From contig NZ_QRGR01000035.1 in the NCBI RefSeq assembly GCF_003367245.1, positions 1 to 62,416 on the forward strand: a stretch of 62,416 bases of DNA. Direction: 5' to 3'. The stretch's first letter is position 1; every line of letters begins with the position of its first letter. This DNA comes from Pontibacter diazotrophicus. Lineage in GTDB: Bacteria > Bacteroidota > Bacteroidia > Cytophagales > Hymenobacteraceae. Positions 62,357-62,416 of the stretch are shown piece by piece. The notes below the pieces were generated by a model. The model was not told the DNA's origin and did not search any database. It saw only the letters and a program-made list of their open reading frames with translations. The translations under genes were made by a program, and so were the position numbers.

Positions 62357-62416
62357 ATGAAGAGAAAGACATTTACCCCGCAGCAGATCGCCAAAATCCT
62401 GAAGGAGTTCGAGGCA
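62357..62416 (+). CDS. IS3-family transposase OrfA start (partial, window edge)
   Basis: ATG 62357 starts MKRKTFTPQQIAKILKEFEA, the standard beginning of IS3-family (IS407/IS51-like) OrfA helix-turn-helix proteins. It runs off the right edge. The left end of the element is probably near 62311. It differs from both IS3-type remnants at the left of the window. Confidence 0.75.
   Translation, partial: MKRKTFTPQQIAKILKEFEA

Noticed and set aside
1..62416. Possible tRNA, rRNA or CRISPR array
   Set aside because: No T-arm/anticodon pattern, rRNA block or regularly spaced short repeat was seen on reading; a tRNAscan or CRISPR search was not possible here.

Overview
This window looks like chromosomal DNA of an aerobic, gliding-type Bacteroidota, most likely Cytophagales/Hymenobacteraceae (Pontibacter-like). 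Evidence: a SusC/SusD pair, many lipoproteins with acidic residues right after the lipobox cysteine, a type IX secretion C-terminal domain, start codons without obvious Shine-Dalgarno sites, and occasional TAnnTTTG promoter boxes. No rRNA, tRNA, CRISPR array or phage module was seen.

Layout. 1-4415: the 5' part of a giant exported kelch/malectin protein that runs off the left edge. 5368-7456: an insertion-sequence graveyard in which a decayed IS3-type element with visible terminal inverted repeats sits between fragments of two other transposases. 7857-18894: housekeeping and accessory metabolism: a polyprenyl glycosylphosphotransferase, an amino-acid permease, an exported methyltransferase, a subtilisin-like lipoprotein protease, a LutA-like Fe-S protein with HMG-CoA lyase, and an SDR plus aldehyde dehydrogenase pair. 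18972-25803: a CNNM/CBS protein, a secreted clan-A glycosidase with two near-identical PA14 modules and a T9SS tail, and murB. A 170-bp palindromic, MITE-like element directly follows murB.

26069-36798 is an outer-membrane nutrient-acquisition island. It holds four tandem paralogous lipocalin-like lipoproteins, a collagen-like lipoprotein, then susC-susD, an HExxH zinc metallohydrolase lipoprotein and a DUF4302 lipoprotein. The last four genes are tightly spaced and end at a bidirectional terminator shared with mutS2. 36869-46800 carries mutS2, a YhcH-family protein, a lipoprotein nucleoside hydrolase, a REP-like palindromic cluster, hemA, and a Tat-exported PaoABC-type molybdenum oxidoreductase.

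47291-62416 is the most unusual part. It contains an orphan TcmP-like protein, two unknown small proteins sharing the N-terminus MPQGTVIAVKPVG, and a beta-propeller sensor fused to an adenylate cyclase. These are followed by a sugar kinase and a Tat-exported amidohydrolase. Next comes a divergent module pairing a von Willebrand A protein with an ECF sigma factor and an anti-sigma-like protein that ends in a TonB C-terminal domain; the vWA and anti-sigma-like proteins both carry a CarboxypepD_reg/EVVVTGYG module. The window closes with an HD hydrolase, an exported VOC protein, a retropepsin-like protein, and a gene remnant cut by another IS3-type element.

The strongest leads for something undescribed are the sigma/anti-sigma/TonB/vWA module, the MPQG-pair with TcmP, the Reg_prop-adenylate cyclase, and the tandem lipoprotein family next to the SusCD locus. 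All functional statements rest on motif reading; no search was run.
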